The notes beneath the pieces are model-generated. The model saw only the letters and a list, made by a program, of their open reading frames with translations, ran no database searches and had not been told where the DNA came from. Shown one piece after another: positions 1 to 7,495 of a stretch of 60,186 nt of DNA. The DNA lies in assembly GCA_003164925.1 (NCBI GenBank), contig PLRV01000037.1:74145-134330 (forward strand), written 5' to 3'. This stretch comes from Caulobacteraceae bacterium (GTDB lineage Bacteria; Pseudomonadota; Alphaproteobacteria; Caulobacterales; Caulobacteraceae). Made by a program: the position numbers and the translations under genes. Each line of letters opens with the position of its first letter. Within the stretch, counting starts at the first letter, position 1.

Positions 1-1
1 G

Positions 2-178
2 GCGCCGGACGATGTGAGTCCGGCGGTCGTCCTACAGGCCGCCGCGATTTTCTTGGAAGCCTGCAATTACGCCAGTATCGTGCTGCCGAAGCTGCGAACC
101 GGCGTCGCCGCGCACGATGACCGGGACGCGGAACTGATCGAGACCATCAGGGCGGCCGTGAGCGGGCTCTCCCCCTAA
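2..178 (+). CDS. C-terminal end of an unidentified protein (partial)
   Basis: An open frame enters from the left edge and stops at TAA 176-178, giving the last 58 residues of a protein. The visible part is Ala/Leu-rich and looks helical, ending in a stretch with Asp-Arg-Asp and Leu-Ile-Glu-Thr-Ile. No family is recognisable. It converges on the gamma-glutamyltranspeptidase gene and overlaps its stop region by four bases, which supports it being a real gene end. The function cannot be told from this fragment. Confidence 0.5.
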   Translation, partial: APDDVSPAVVLQAAAIFLEACNYASIVLPKLRTGVAAHDDRDAELIETIRAAVSGLSP

Positions 179-2031
179 TACCCGAGCACCACCCCTTCGC
201 GCCGGGGATCGGCCGCGCCCGTCAACACTCCGCCCTTGGCGCTGATCACGTGGAAGCCGGAGTTCTCGCCCTGGCCGGGCCGCAGCGTCACGCCCAACTC
301 CGCCAGGCCCTGGATCAAGGCCGGACTCATCTTACCCGTCTCGGCGCTGACATCTGATCCGCGGGCGATGACATTGGGCAGACCCACGGCCCTGTCCGGC
401 GGCAGGCCCCAATCGAGCATGCCCACCAGCACCTTCAGGTTATAGGCCAGGATGGCATTGCCGCCGGGCGAGCCAAGCGCCGCATAGAAGCGCCCTTGCT
501 TGTCCAGCACGATCACCGGCGACATGGACGAGCGGGGGCGTTTAAGCGGCGCTACCGCATTGGCTGCTTGAGCGCCGTCTGGATCGGTCGGGCTGAACGA
601 GAAATCGGTCAGCTGGTTGTTGAGCACGAAGCCGTGCGTCATGCGGCCCGAGCCGAACACGCTCTCGACCGAGGTGGTCATCGAAACCACATTGCCTTGG
701 GCGTCCGCCACCACGAAATGCGACGTGCCGCCGGCCTCAAAGGTGGCGTCGGCCCGGCGGGGCGGGGCGCCTGGAGGCAGGCCGGGACCGGGCGCGGGGC
801 CGAGCCGCTCGCTGATCAGGGCCGCGCGCGCGGCGACATAGGCCGGGTCGAGCAGGCCTTCCAAGGGAACCTGCACGAAATCCGGATCGCCTACATAGCG
901 GTCGCGGTCGGCGTACATCAGCCGGCTGGCCTCGATGAACTGGAGCCATGCCTTGGGATCGCCCGGCCCGCGCGCGGCGATGTCAGTATGCTCCAGCATC
1001 TCCAGCGCCTGCAGCAGGCCTTCGCCGCTGGAGGGCGGCGGCGGCACGCACACGATGAACGCAAGATGCGGGCGGCACAGGGCGGGGCGCGCCTGCGCCC
1101 GATAGGTCGCCAGGTCCTGAGTGCTGAGGGTTCCGGGCATGGGATCGGCGTGGATCCGCGACTCAATCGCTTGAGCGACCTGGCCGCGGTAAAGCGCGGC
1201 AGGTCCCTCGGCCGCCAGCTTACGCAACATGGCGGCGTAGGCCGGGTTCTTCAGTACATCGCCGGTCTTGACCTCGCCGCCGTCCGGGCGGGCGAAATAG
1301 GCCAGGATGTCCGGCGCCTGAGCCTGACGCGCCGGGCCGCCGTTGATGAACCCGGACAAGCGCGGGCTGACCACAAAGCCCTTGTCGGCCAGGGACTCGG
1401 CGCCGGCGAACAGACCGCTCCACTTCAGCCGCCCGTGCGCCTTCTGCACGAGGGCCAGCATGGCCACCGCCCCCGGCGCGCCGGTGGAGCGGCCGCTCAT
1501 CACCGCGGTGAAAAACGGCAAGGGCCTGCCCGAGTCGTCCAGGAACAGGGTCGGCGCGGCGCCGGACGGGGCGGTCTCGCGGCCGTTGTAGGCGCTCACC
1601 TCATGCGTGGAGGCGTCGTAGTAGGTCATGAAGGCGCCCCCCCCCAGGCCCGAGCTTTGCGGTTCGACCAGCCCCAGGACCGCCTGGATGGCCACGGCGG
1701 CGTCCGCCGCGCTCCCGCCGGTCTTGAGCACCTTCAGCCCCGCCGCCGCCGCCAGGGGATTAGCCGCGACGACCATGACGTGGCCAGTGGTGGGCGAGCG
1801 GTTGGATGCCGGCTGGGCCAGGGACCGCGAAGCGCCGGCCGGAGCCGCGAGGGCCAGAACCGACAACAGAAGGGCATGGAGAAAGCGGAAGGGACGGGAC
1901 AATGACGGACTCGGCCAGGACGACGATTGAAGACCGCATGTGAACCTGCCCGCGCGCCGAGGTCCAGCCGCGAGGCCCAGATTTAGCCCGCAACCCCGCG
2001 CCAGCCCGGCCCCCAAAATTCCCGTCGCCAA
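175..2031 (-). CDS. ggt: Gamma-glutamyltranspeptidase (Ntn hydrolase), exported
   Basis: Gamma-glutamyltransferase/hydrolase of the T3 family acts on glutathione and other gamma-glutamyl compounds in the periplasm after self-cleavage. The nucleophile is the Thr of the GGTSHF segment, near residue 436 of the long reading. The upstream SGLGGGAFM segment and the PRSSMSP segment of the small subunit are also present. A hydrophobic export signal (LHALLLSVLALAAPAGA) lies at about residues 51-67 of the long form, so the real start is probably internal, for example the TTG before SRPFRF. The first 40 residues reach into the region before the tRNA gene and look non-coding. About 575 residues from the internal start fits the family. 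Confidence 0.93.
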   Translation of the reverse strand: MATGILGAGLARGCGLNLGLAAGPRRAGRFTCGLQSSSWPSPSLSRPFRFLHALLLSVLALAAPAGASRSLAQPASNRSPTTGHVMVVAANPLAAAAGLKVLKTGGSAADAAVAIQAVLGLVEPQSSGLGGGAFMTYYDASTHEVSAYNGRETAPSGAAPTLFLDDSGRPLPFFTAVMSGRSTGAPGAVAMLALVQKAHGRLKWSGLFAGAESLADKGFVVSPRLSGFINGGPARQAQAPDILAYFARPDGGEVKTGDVLKNPAYAAMLRKLAAEGPAALYRGQVAQAIESRIHADPMPGTLSTQDLATYRAQARPALCRPHLAFIVCVPPPPSSGEGLLQALEMLEHTDIAARGPGDPKAWLQFIEASRLMYADRDRYVGDPDFVQVPLEGLLDPAYVAARAALISERLGPAPGPGLPPGAPPRRADATFEAGGTSHFVVADAQGNVVSMTTSVESVFGSGRMTHGFVLNNQLTDFSFSPTDPDGAQAANAVAPLKRPRSSMSPVIVLDKQGRFYAALGSPGGNAILAYNLKVLVGMLDWGLPPDRAVGLPNVIARGSDVSAETGKMSPALIQGLAELGVTLRPGQGENSGFHVISAKGGVLTGAADPRREGVVLGY

Positions 2032-2089
2032 GCGGGTTGCACAGGCGCCCCGTTGCGGCTAGTTTCCGCGCCCTCGCCGCAAGGCATGC

Positions 2090-2166
2090 GCGCCCGTAGC
2101 TCAGCTGGATAGAGCATCAGACTACGAATCTGAGGGTCGGACGTTCGAATCGTTCCGGGCGCGCCA
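2090..2166 (+). tRNA. tRNA-Arg (anticodon ACG)
   Basis: A 77-nt cloverleaf including encoded CCA. The acceptor stem is GCGCCCG/CGGGCGC. The anticodon stem is TCAGA/TCTGA around loop CTACGAA, which reads ACG. The T arm is GGACG-TTCGAAT-CGTTC. The discriminator is G at 2163. The 3' half from 2118 on is repeated exactly at the far end of the island, so this gene is the integration target and has kept a complete sequence. Confidence 0.97.
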
Positions 2167-2168
2167 AA
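2118..2168 (+). repeat. attL: 51-bp direct repeat within tRNA-Arg 3' half
   Basis: Runs from the anticodon stem through CCA plus two more A bases. It is identical to 38323-38373. The crossover site of the adjacent integrase should lie inside it. Confidence 0.95.
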
Positions 2169-2282
2169 ATCTCCATAAAAATCAATACTCCCAGGCGAGC
2201 CGTCAAGGCCTCTCCACCCATTTGACAGTCTCACGCATTGCTCGCACACTTTCGGACACCCGAAAGCACGGGAGCAAAGGCG

Positions 2283-3611
2283 ATGCGAAACGGCGAATTG
2301 AGCCACGCCCTGATGGGCGGAAAACTGCATGTGTTTCGGCGCGAGCGTAGCTCCCGCTGGCAGTGCTCGACCTACCTGGCAGGCCGCGAGCACCGCATCT
2401 CGGCAAAGACCGACAGCCTGGCCCAGGCCAAGGCTTTCGCCGAGGATTGGTATTTGACGCTGCGCGGGAAGGTCGCGCGCGGCGAAGTGAGCGCCGAAAA
2501 GACCTTCAAGGAAGCGGCTGCGGCCTTCGAGCGCGAGTACGAGATCATCACCGAAGGCCAGCGCAGTCCCGCCTATGTGCGCGGGCACAAGGACCGACTC
2601 CGGTTGCATCTCAATCCCTTTTTCGGGTCGATGCCGCTATCTCAGGTGACGGCAAGCGCCGTCCAGGAATACCGCATCAAGCGCTTGAGCCTGCCGGTGA
2701 AGACGAAGCCCAAGGAGGCGGCCGAGGGCGAAGCGGCGGCGAAGGACAAGAAGAAGTCAAAGGAACCGAAGGAGGCCACCCGTCCGGCCCGCACCACACT
2801 GCACCATGAACTGGTGACGCTGCGGCAGGTGCTCAAGACCGCCATCCGGCATGGCTGGCTCCAGCACTTGCCGGACCTCACCGCGCCGTATCGGACTTCA
2901 GGCAAGATCGCGCACCGGGCCTGGTTCAGCCCAGAGGAATACCAGCAGCTCTATAAGGCCACCCGCGCCCGCGCCGCTGACAAGAAGAACCACCGCCACA
3001 AGGCGGCGGCACAGCTCCACGACTATGTGCTCTTCATGGCCAACACGGGCCTACGGCCAGACGAGGCGGCGCGGCTGCAATATCGCGACGTAACGATCGT
3101 GGACGACGAGGCGACCAGCGAGCAAATCCTCGAAATCTCGGTGCGCGGAAAACGGGGCGTCGGGTTCTGCAAGAGCACCCGAGGCGCGGTGCGCCCCTTC
3201 GAGCGGATCAGGGAGCGCAACGTCAACGATCGCCCCACCAGGGAGGAGCTGAAGCAGCGGAAGGCCGAGGGCGGGAAAGCGTCAGAACGCAAGGCCGCGC
3301 CGCCCAAGCCCACCGACCTCCTCTTCCCGACGCGGCAGACCATGCTCCTCAACAAGGTGCTGGCCGACACCGGCCTCAAGGAAGACCGCGAGGGCCAGGC
3401 CCGCACCGCCTACAGCCTGCGCCACACCTACATCTGCATGCGGCTGATGGAGGGGGCGGACATTTATCAGGTGGCGAAGAACTGCCGGACGAGCGTGGAA
3501 ATGATCGAAAAATACTACGCCTCGCATATCAAGACGCGGCTGGATGCGGCGGCAATCAATGTGCGGCGAAGACCCGTTGCCTCCGACTCGGAAGGCGAGA
3601 TAACGCCCTAG
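2283..3611 (+). CDS. int: Tyrosine recombinase/integrase of the island
   Basis: Site-specific DNA integrase (phage integrase family), the enzyme expected to recombine attL and attR. From the ATG at 2283 the protein is 442 residues. An N-terminal AP2-like/arm-binding region and a SAM-like core-binding domain (about 75-200) precede the catalytic domain. The first catalytic Arg is in NTGLRPDE (about R258), the second Arg-His is in SLRHT (about 380), and the nucleophile is Tyr in EKYYASH (about 412). The first His of the usual HxxR box is Tyr here. A Lys/Glu-rich insert lies at about 140-170. ATG 2283 has a GGAG 8-9 bases upstream and is preferred over the in-frame TTG at 2238. Confidence 0.93.
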   Translation: MRNGELSHALMGGKLHVFRRERSSRWQCSTYLAGREHRISAKTDSLAQAKAFAEDWYLTLRGKVARGEVSAEKTFKEAAAAFEREYEIITEGQRSPAYVRGHKDRLRLHLNPFFGSMPLSQVTASAVQEYRIKRLSLPVKTKPKEAAEGEAAAKDKKKSKEPKEATRPARTTLHHELVTLRQVLKTAIRHGWLQHLPDLTAPYRTSGKIAHRAWFSPEEYQQLYKATRARAADKKNHRHKAAAQLHDYVLFMANTGLRPDEAARLQYRDVTIVDDEATSEQILEISVRGKRGVGFCKSTRGAVRPFERIRERNVNDRPTREELKQRKAEGGKASERKAAPPKPTDLLFPTRQTMLLNKVLADTGLKEDREGQARTAYSLRHTYICMRLMEGADIYQVAKNCRTSVEMIEKYYASHIKTRLDAAAINVRRRPVASDSEGEITP

Positions 3612-3680
3612 ATTTCTTCGATATCCAAAGCGCGTCGACGGCCGCGCGGCCCCAAGTCGGTACAGAAGGGACATTGACTC

Positions 3681-3714
3681 GTCCAAAATAGACGCATATT
3701 TGTCTAATATGGAC
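3681..3714. promoter_or_regulatory. Paired inverted operator upstream of the ParA-like gene
   Basis: Two 13-bp elements, GTCCAAAATAGAC (3681-3693) and GTCTAATATGGAC (3702-3714), are near-perfect reverse complements (10 of 13). Each is itself close to palindromic. Their centres are 21 bp apart, two helical turns, and they end 16 bp before the ATG at 3731. This suggests an autoregulatory operator. A TTGACT at 3675 could be the -35 box. Confidence 0.55.
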
Positions 3715-3730
3715 ATTTACTGGAGGTCCC

Positions 3731-4747
3731 ATGCGTTACGCATTTTGGAACAACAAAGGGGGAACCGGTAAGACCAGTCTCTCTTTCCAGGCCATTTGCC
3801 GCTTTGCGGAAACGCATCAGGACCAGAGAATTCTCGTGGTCGACGCCTGCCCTCAGGCGAACCTGTCTGAACTATTCCTCGGCGGCCTAACCGGGATGGG
3901 TAGCCAACGGCTGCTCCAACAGCACGGCGCCGTGCCTCGCCGAAGCCTCGGCGGCTATTTTCAGATTCGGCTTCCATCGCCGTTTAATGTACCGCAGTTC
4001 CGACCGCAGGATTTCATCAGCACGCCGTCGAGCATGAACACGGCGATCCCAACGAATATCGATTTGGTCTGTGGTGATCCATTGCTGGAATTGCAGTCCA
4101 ATGCGATCAACACGCTGTCTAACACTCAGATACCAGGTACAAATACCTGGATTTCAGTGGTCGATTGGATCAATGACTTTTTAAAACCTCTTGGCAGTAG
4201 CTATGACACGGTTTTTATCGACTGCAATCCAAGCTTTTCGATATACACTCAAATAGCGCTGGCCACAGTCGAGCGTTTGGTCTTTCCGGTCATGGCCGAC
4301 GACTCTTCTCGCCGCGCCGTCCAGAACGCACTGTCGTTGCTCTACGGCTTGAGTTTGCCGTCGCCGATCTATGCGACCTACGCCTTCAATACGAAGCTCA
4401 CGGCAGCAGGCAGGACCCTTCCGAAGGTTCATCTGATCGCCAAGAACCGCATCACCCAGTACATGGGTCCAGCCTCAGCCTACGCTGCGGTGCTGACGGC
4501 TATCGATCATGACATCAACGCATTGCTGGCGACTAACCCCGATCTTTTCACCTTCTCCAACATCGCTGCTGGCACGGTTGAAATCCGGGATTTCCAAACC
4601 ACGGGCGTGGTAGCCTTCGCTAAGGGACTACCCTTCTCCCATCTGAGGGCCGGCAAGCAGACTATCAATAGCCACAGGGTGCAGGTGAAAGAGGACTACC
4701 GACTCCAGGTGGTCACGTCGGTCAACAACCTCGTTGCTATGCTTTAA
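3731..4747 (+). CDS. ParA/Soj-like partitioning ATPase
   Basis: A ParA-type P-loop ATPase of 338 residues. The deviant Walker A motif NNKGGTGKTS sits at residues 7-16, the A' segment is VVDACPQANLS, and the Walker B segment is TVFIDCNPS. Family members position or stabilise DNA; here it may maintain the excised island. No parB gene is next to it, and the usual centromere partner is not visible in the island. The start has a strong GGAGG 5-9 bases upstream. It follows the integrase but has its own operator-rich promoter, so it is probably transcribed separately. A role in regulation or transfer is also possible. Confidence 0.8.
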   Translation: MRYAFWNNKGGTGKTSLSFQAICRFAETHQDQRILVVDACPQANLSELFLGGLTGMGSQRLLQQHGAVPRRSLGGYFQIRLPSPFNVPQFRPQDFISTPSSMNTAIPTNIDLVCGDPLLELQSNAINTLSNTQIPGTNTWISVVDWINDFLKPLGSSYDTVFIDCNPSFSIYTQIALATVERLVFPVMADDSSRRAVQNALSLLYGLSLPSPIYATYAFNTKLTAAGRTLPKVHLIAKNRITQYMGPASAYAAVLTAIDHDINALLATNPDLFTFSNIAAGTVEIRDFQTTGVVAFAKGLPFSHLRAGKQTINSHRVQVKEDYRLQVVTSVNNLVAML

Positions 4748-4795
4748 GAGCCTTCGCGGCTAAGGCGCACTCATCCCACCAGGGGATGCAACAAA

Positions 4796-4827
4796 ACGGC
4801 GCGCCACGGGCACGCCGTCGTGTTTTT
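4796..4827. terminator. Possible terminator between converging genes
   Basis: A stem ACGGCG/CGCCGT (4796-4801 with 4813-4818) is followed by CGTG and five T bases. It lies between the converging ParA-like and RuvC-like genes. The stem is short, so the call is moderate. Confidence 0.4.
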
Positions 4828-4846
4828 CGTTCGCCAATAGTGCCGA

Positions 4847-5383
4847 CTACGCCGCCCCTTTCATCTCATCCAGAAAGAACTGCGCCTGGTAGCGGAAGTG
4901 GGTGAAGACGAGCGCCGCCGCGTTGAAGAGCGCCATGCGACGGTCGTCCGCCTTCCACGCCGCGCGCTTCGTTGGGAGCCGCCCGGCCAGGGCCGGAACA
5001 TGCCGCGCGATCGCCTCGGCAATCTCGTGGCGGGTGCGCGCACCATTTGTCCCGAAGCACGTCTCGATGTCCTTGCGGGTGTAGATGGCGAACTCCATGC
5101 TGCGGTCGTTGGCCATGCAGACGAGCGCCCGGCACAGTTTCGAGATCCGGTCGGTTCGCGCCGAATTTCGCCGCTCGAAGGCTTCGAGCACCAGCGTCTC
5201 CGGTTCAAGCTGGTCGAGCAGCGCTTCGATCTTTCGGAGACAGACGACGTTCTTGTCCTTGGTCACTTCGACCAGGCCGCCGCTGTGTGGGGCAAGCGGG
5301 CTTTCGAGCGCTGCCCACCCGAATCCGCGGGCCGTCGGGTAGACGGCGAAGATGAGCGGCAGGCGTGTGTGCGCCGGCTTCAT
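4847..5383 (-). CDS. RuvC-like (RNase H fold) protein with an altered active site
   Basis: A 178-residue protein resembling the RuvC-like hypothetical proteins of alphaproteobacterial mobile elements. The layout fits: an N-terminal beta strand with GFGWA (residues 20-24), a strand ending LVLEAF with the acidic Glu (about 87-92), and a C-terminal ADDRRMALFNAAAL helix with Asp-Asp (about 144-158). RuvC-type enzymes cut Holliday junctions using four acidic residues. The first, normally in a DPG-type turn, is Tyr-Pro here (AVYPT), so activity is doubtful. Its ATG overlaps the stop of the Xre gene by four bases (ATGA), so the two are co-translated. Confidence 0.6.
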   Translation of the reverse strand: MKPAHTRLPLIFAVYPTARGFGWAALESPLAPHSGGLVEVTKDKNVVCLRKIEALLDQLEPETLVLEAFERRNSARTDRISKLCRALVCMANDRSMEFAIYTRKDIETCFGTNGARTRHEIAEAIARHVPALAGRLPTKRAAWKADDRRMALFNAAALVFTHFRYQAQFFLDEMKGAA

Positions 5384-5727
5384 GCGCCCCTTCCGTTACC
5401 GGTCGCCCGTTTCATCATGTCGGCCAAAAGCTCGCGCTTGCGAGCCGACTTCCGGTCGGTCTTGCCTTCAAGCTGCTGATGGAAGCGCACGGCGCGGGCC
5501 ATGATGGTTTCCTCCACCTCTTCATAATGGCGCGGGAACATGTCTTGCGGAGCCACGCCGAAGATCACCTGGCAGCCGAGTGCGGCACGGCCGCCGGGCA
5601 TTTTCGCTCCCTTCTCAATCCGGGTCACCATGCTCGCGCCGCGCCCCAAGAGGCGCGCCAGTTCTTTTGATGACAGAGACCAGTATGCCCGGTGTGCTCG
5701 CACGTAACTGAACGTTCGTTTTTTCAT
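5380..5727 (-). CDS. Xre-family helix-turn-helix regulator
   Basis: About 115 residues from ATG 5727. An N-terminal HTH (residues about 10-40, core SSKELARLLGRGASMVTRIEKG) is followed by a charged, helical tail. It should bind DNA as a dimer and is the likely regulator of its own operon. A 20-bp operator-like element 60 bp upstream is repeated before the primase-like gene at 7148, which suggests control of both. The longer open frame to 5829 runs through that operator and is rejected. The start has no strong ribosome-binding site. Confidence 0.75.
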   Translation of the reverse strand: MKKRTFSYVRAHRAYWSLSSKELARLLGRGASMVTRIEKGAKMPGGRAALGCQVIFGVAPQDMFPRHYEEVEETIMARAVRFHQQLEGKTDRKSARKRELLADMMKRATGNGRGA

Positions 5728-5786
5728 ATCGGAAAGAACTAAGCTTTTAATCGTTCCATAATCGGGCCTAATCCTCGTGCGCACAC

Positions 5787-5810
5787 GGCTCCATTTATTG
5801 CGAAAAATGG
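5787..5810 (-). promoter_or_regulatory. Operator copy 1 (shared with 7184-7220)
   Basis: GGCTCCATTTATTGCG begins here. The 20-bp element at 5791-5810 has ends CCATTT/AAATGG and matches 7188-7207 in both sequence and spacing. It sits upstream of the Xre gene. Confidence 0.6.
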
Positions 5811-5855
5811 AACGCGGCGTGCAAAACACGTCGCCAATATCAGGCGTATACGAGA

Positions 5856-7148
5856 CTAGGCGGCGTCCTCGACGCCAAAGCGCTTCGCGAGCGCCGATAC
5901 TCGGGCGCGCTCACTCGGCGGGATCACATACACTCCGCCGGTCTTGGTGGTGGCGAGCCGCAGCCGGCGACGGATGAAACTTCCCACCCATTTGTTGGTC
6001 ATGGGCTTGCCGAAATCGTCGGCCTTGTTTGCATTGAATCGGTCGGTCACGTCCCTGACGGCGGCATAGTGTGCCGGCGACGCCGCGAAGGCATCCATGA
6101 CGGCCGCCAGCATGGCGGCGTCGAGCGTGTCCGCACGCTCCTCCACCGCGCACGCGTCGAGGCCCGCAAGGTGATCGACGAGGCGCGAGCGCAGACCCGC
6201 GTCGTCGATGAGGGACAAGAGCGCGAGCGAGGTCTGCTTGGTGCGCGGTGCGGCGTCGTCCGGGAGGCGCGACGGATCAGGCCGGACCTCGGCGCGCGCG
6301 CGAAAGCGCCAGGCCAGGAGCTTGTTGCGAAGCGCCAACGCCTCGCCCTTGAAGCTGTCCGGCAAGTGGATCGGAATGTCCGAACGAAGGGTACGTCCGC
6401 CGGTCTCCTCCGTCAGGAACCGGCTCTCCAGGGCGCGGTCGGAAAAGGACTCGCGCATGGCGATGACCTTGGGGCCGAAGACCCGGAACGCGGTCGGGTT
6501 CAATTCCCGGTGACGGTTGGTCATGGTGCGCAGCACCGGGAGACCCCGCGTGGTGCCGTTGTTCAGCACCTTGGTCAGCTCCGCGGTCTGGTCGGTGAAG
6601 CGGAAGTCCGCCTCGTCAAGGATGAGCGTGCCCTGGAAAGCATCCTGGATATGGAAAATGGGCGAGACGGTGGAGGCACCCGAAGCGAAGAACGGCTTGT
6701 ATGAGAGCGAACCCAGCGTCAACAGCGCGCGGGTCTTGCCCGAACCCCATTCGCCGCGAAGCCGAAGGTATCCGAGATCGGAGAATGCATCATAGACCCA
6801 GGTGAGGAGGACGTAGTGGGCGGCGACCTCTTCGAACAGGGGCGAGAGATCCACATACCGATGGAGGAAGGCCTGGATCTCCACGACTAAGTCCCCTTTG
6901 TCCCCGAAGTCCCCAATGTCCGACGGCAGGAGCACGCAGCCGGTCGAGATCAGGTTGTTTTTTGCCGAATACGGGACGAGCTGCTCGCCGGTGGGGGCGA
7001 GGAACGACGGCTCTATGGCGGCGGAGCCGTCAGGTCGGTGAACGGCGAATGCCGTGGTCGCCTTCTCAGGGTCATAGACCAGTTCGACCAGCGTCCCGTC
7101 ATCGAAGACGCGCGAGATGGTGGGGACTGAATTCGTATCGACGCTCAT
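5856..7148 (-). CDS. Primase/helicase-like P-loop ATPase
   Basis: A 430-residue protein with Walker A GEWGSGKT (residues 132-139) and Walker B LILDEAD (175-181), followed by conserved-looking NNGTTRG and FGPKVIAMRESFSDRALESR segments. This pattern resembles plasmid and phage replicative helicase/primase C-terminal domains (superfamily 3/D5-like). It could unwind DNA for replication of the excised element. The N-terminal 100 residues have no recognisable catalytic primase motif. The start is ATG 7148. A copy of the operator found before the Xre gene lies 36-60 bp upstream, and the divergent small gene and recombinase begin just beyond it. Confidence 0.65.
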   Translation of the reverse strand: MSVDTNSVPTISRVFDDGTLVELVYDPEKATTAFAVHRPDGSAAIEPSFLAPTGEQLVPYSAKNNLISTGCVLLPSDIGDFGDKGDLVVEIQAFLHRYVDLSPLFEEVAAHYVLLTWVYDAFSDLGYLRLRGEWGSGKTRALLTLGSLSYKPFFASGASTVSPIFHIQDAFQGTLILDEADFRFTDQTAELTKVLNNGTTRGLPVLRTMTNRHRELNPTAFRVFGPKVIAMRESFSDRALESRFLTEETGGRTLRSDIPIHLPDSFKGEALALRNKLLAWRFRARAEVRPDPSRLPDDAAPRTKQTSLALLSLIDDAGLRSRLVDHLAGLDACAVEERADTLDAAMLAAVMDAFAASPAHYAAVRDVTDRFNANKADDFGKPMTNKWVGSFIRRRLRLATTKTGGVYVIPPSERARVSALAKRFGVEDAA

Positions 7149-7183
7149 ACCTTGAGCGTACGGGTGAGCGCCCTATTCCGGCA

Positions 7184-7220
7184 GGCTCCACTTATTGCGT
7201 TTTGTGGAAAACGTGGAGCC
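7184..7220. promoter_or_regulatory. Operator copy 2 and inverted repeat in divergent promoter
   Basis: Contains GGCTCCACTTATTGCG, 15 of 16 identical to copy 1. The inner 20-bp element is 7188-7207 (CCAC/GTGG ends). An outer perfect 8-bp inverted repeat is GGCTCCAC (7184-7191) with GTGGAGCC (7213-7220). It lies between the primase-like gene and the recombinase operon, so it may control both directions. Confidence 0.6.
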
Positions 7221-7255
7221 TCGTCAAAGATATACCGTGGCTTCATGCTGTCCTC

Positions 7256-7483
7256 ATGGCCAACACCAAACGCCGGCCTGGCGACCTCATCCTTGATCGT
7301 TATCTATCAGACGCCGACGAAGAAACGCGCGAGCGGGCGCGCGAGGCGCTCCGTCGCTTTGCTTTGGTTCTCATAGGTATCGGCGAACGCCTCCACGCCG
7401 AGCAATCCACAGCGTTGGAGGCGGCCGAAGAAGATCGGCGCCATAATGGGTCGACTCCCTCGGGAGGCATTCTTACCAGCTAA
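7256..7483 (+). CDS. Small acidic/basic helical protein, function unknown
   Basis: A 75-residue protein, largely helical, with a central charged run (DEETRERAREALRRF) and a hydrophobic LVLIGIG segment. It ends 12 bases before the serine recombinase and reads in the same direction, so the two probably form an operon. It could be an accessory or regulatory factor for the recombinase, but that is only context. The start at ATG 7256 is chosen because the longer open frame overlaps the divergent gene's promoter. Confidence 0.55.
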   Translation: MANTKRRPGDLILDRYLSDADEETRERAREALRRFALVLIGIGERLHAEQSTALEAAEEDRRHNGSTPSGGILTS

Positions 7484-7495
7484 TCAAATACTTAT

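Noticed and set aside
496-1905. Long plus-strand open frame opposite gamma-glutamyltranspeptidase
   Set aside because: Arg/Gly/His-rich shadow of a GC-rich gene with no family pattern and no ribosome-binding site.
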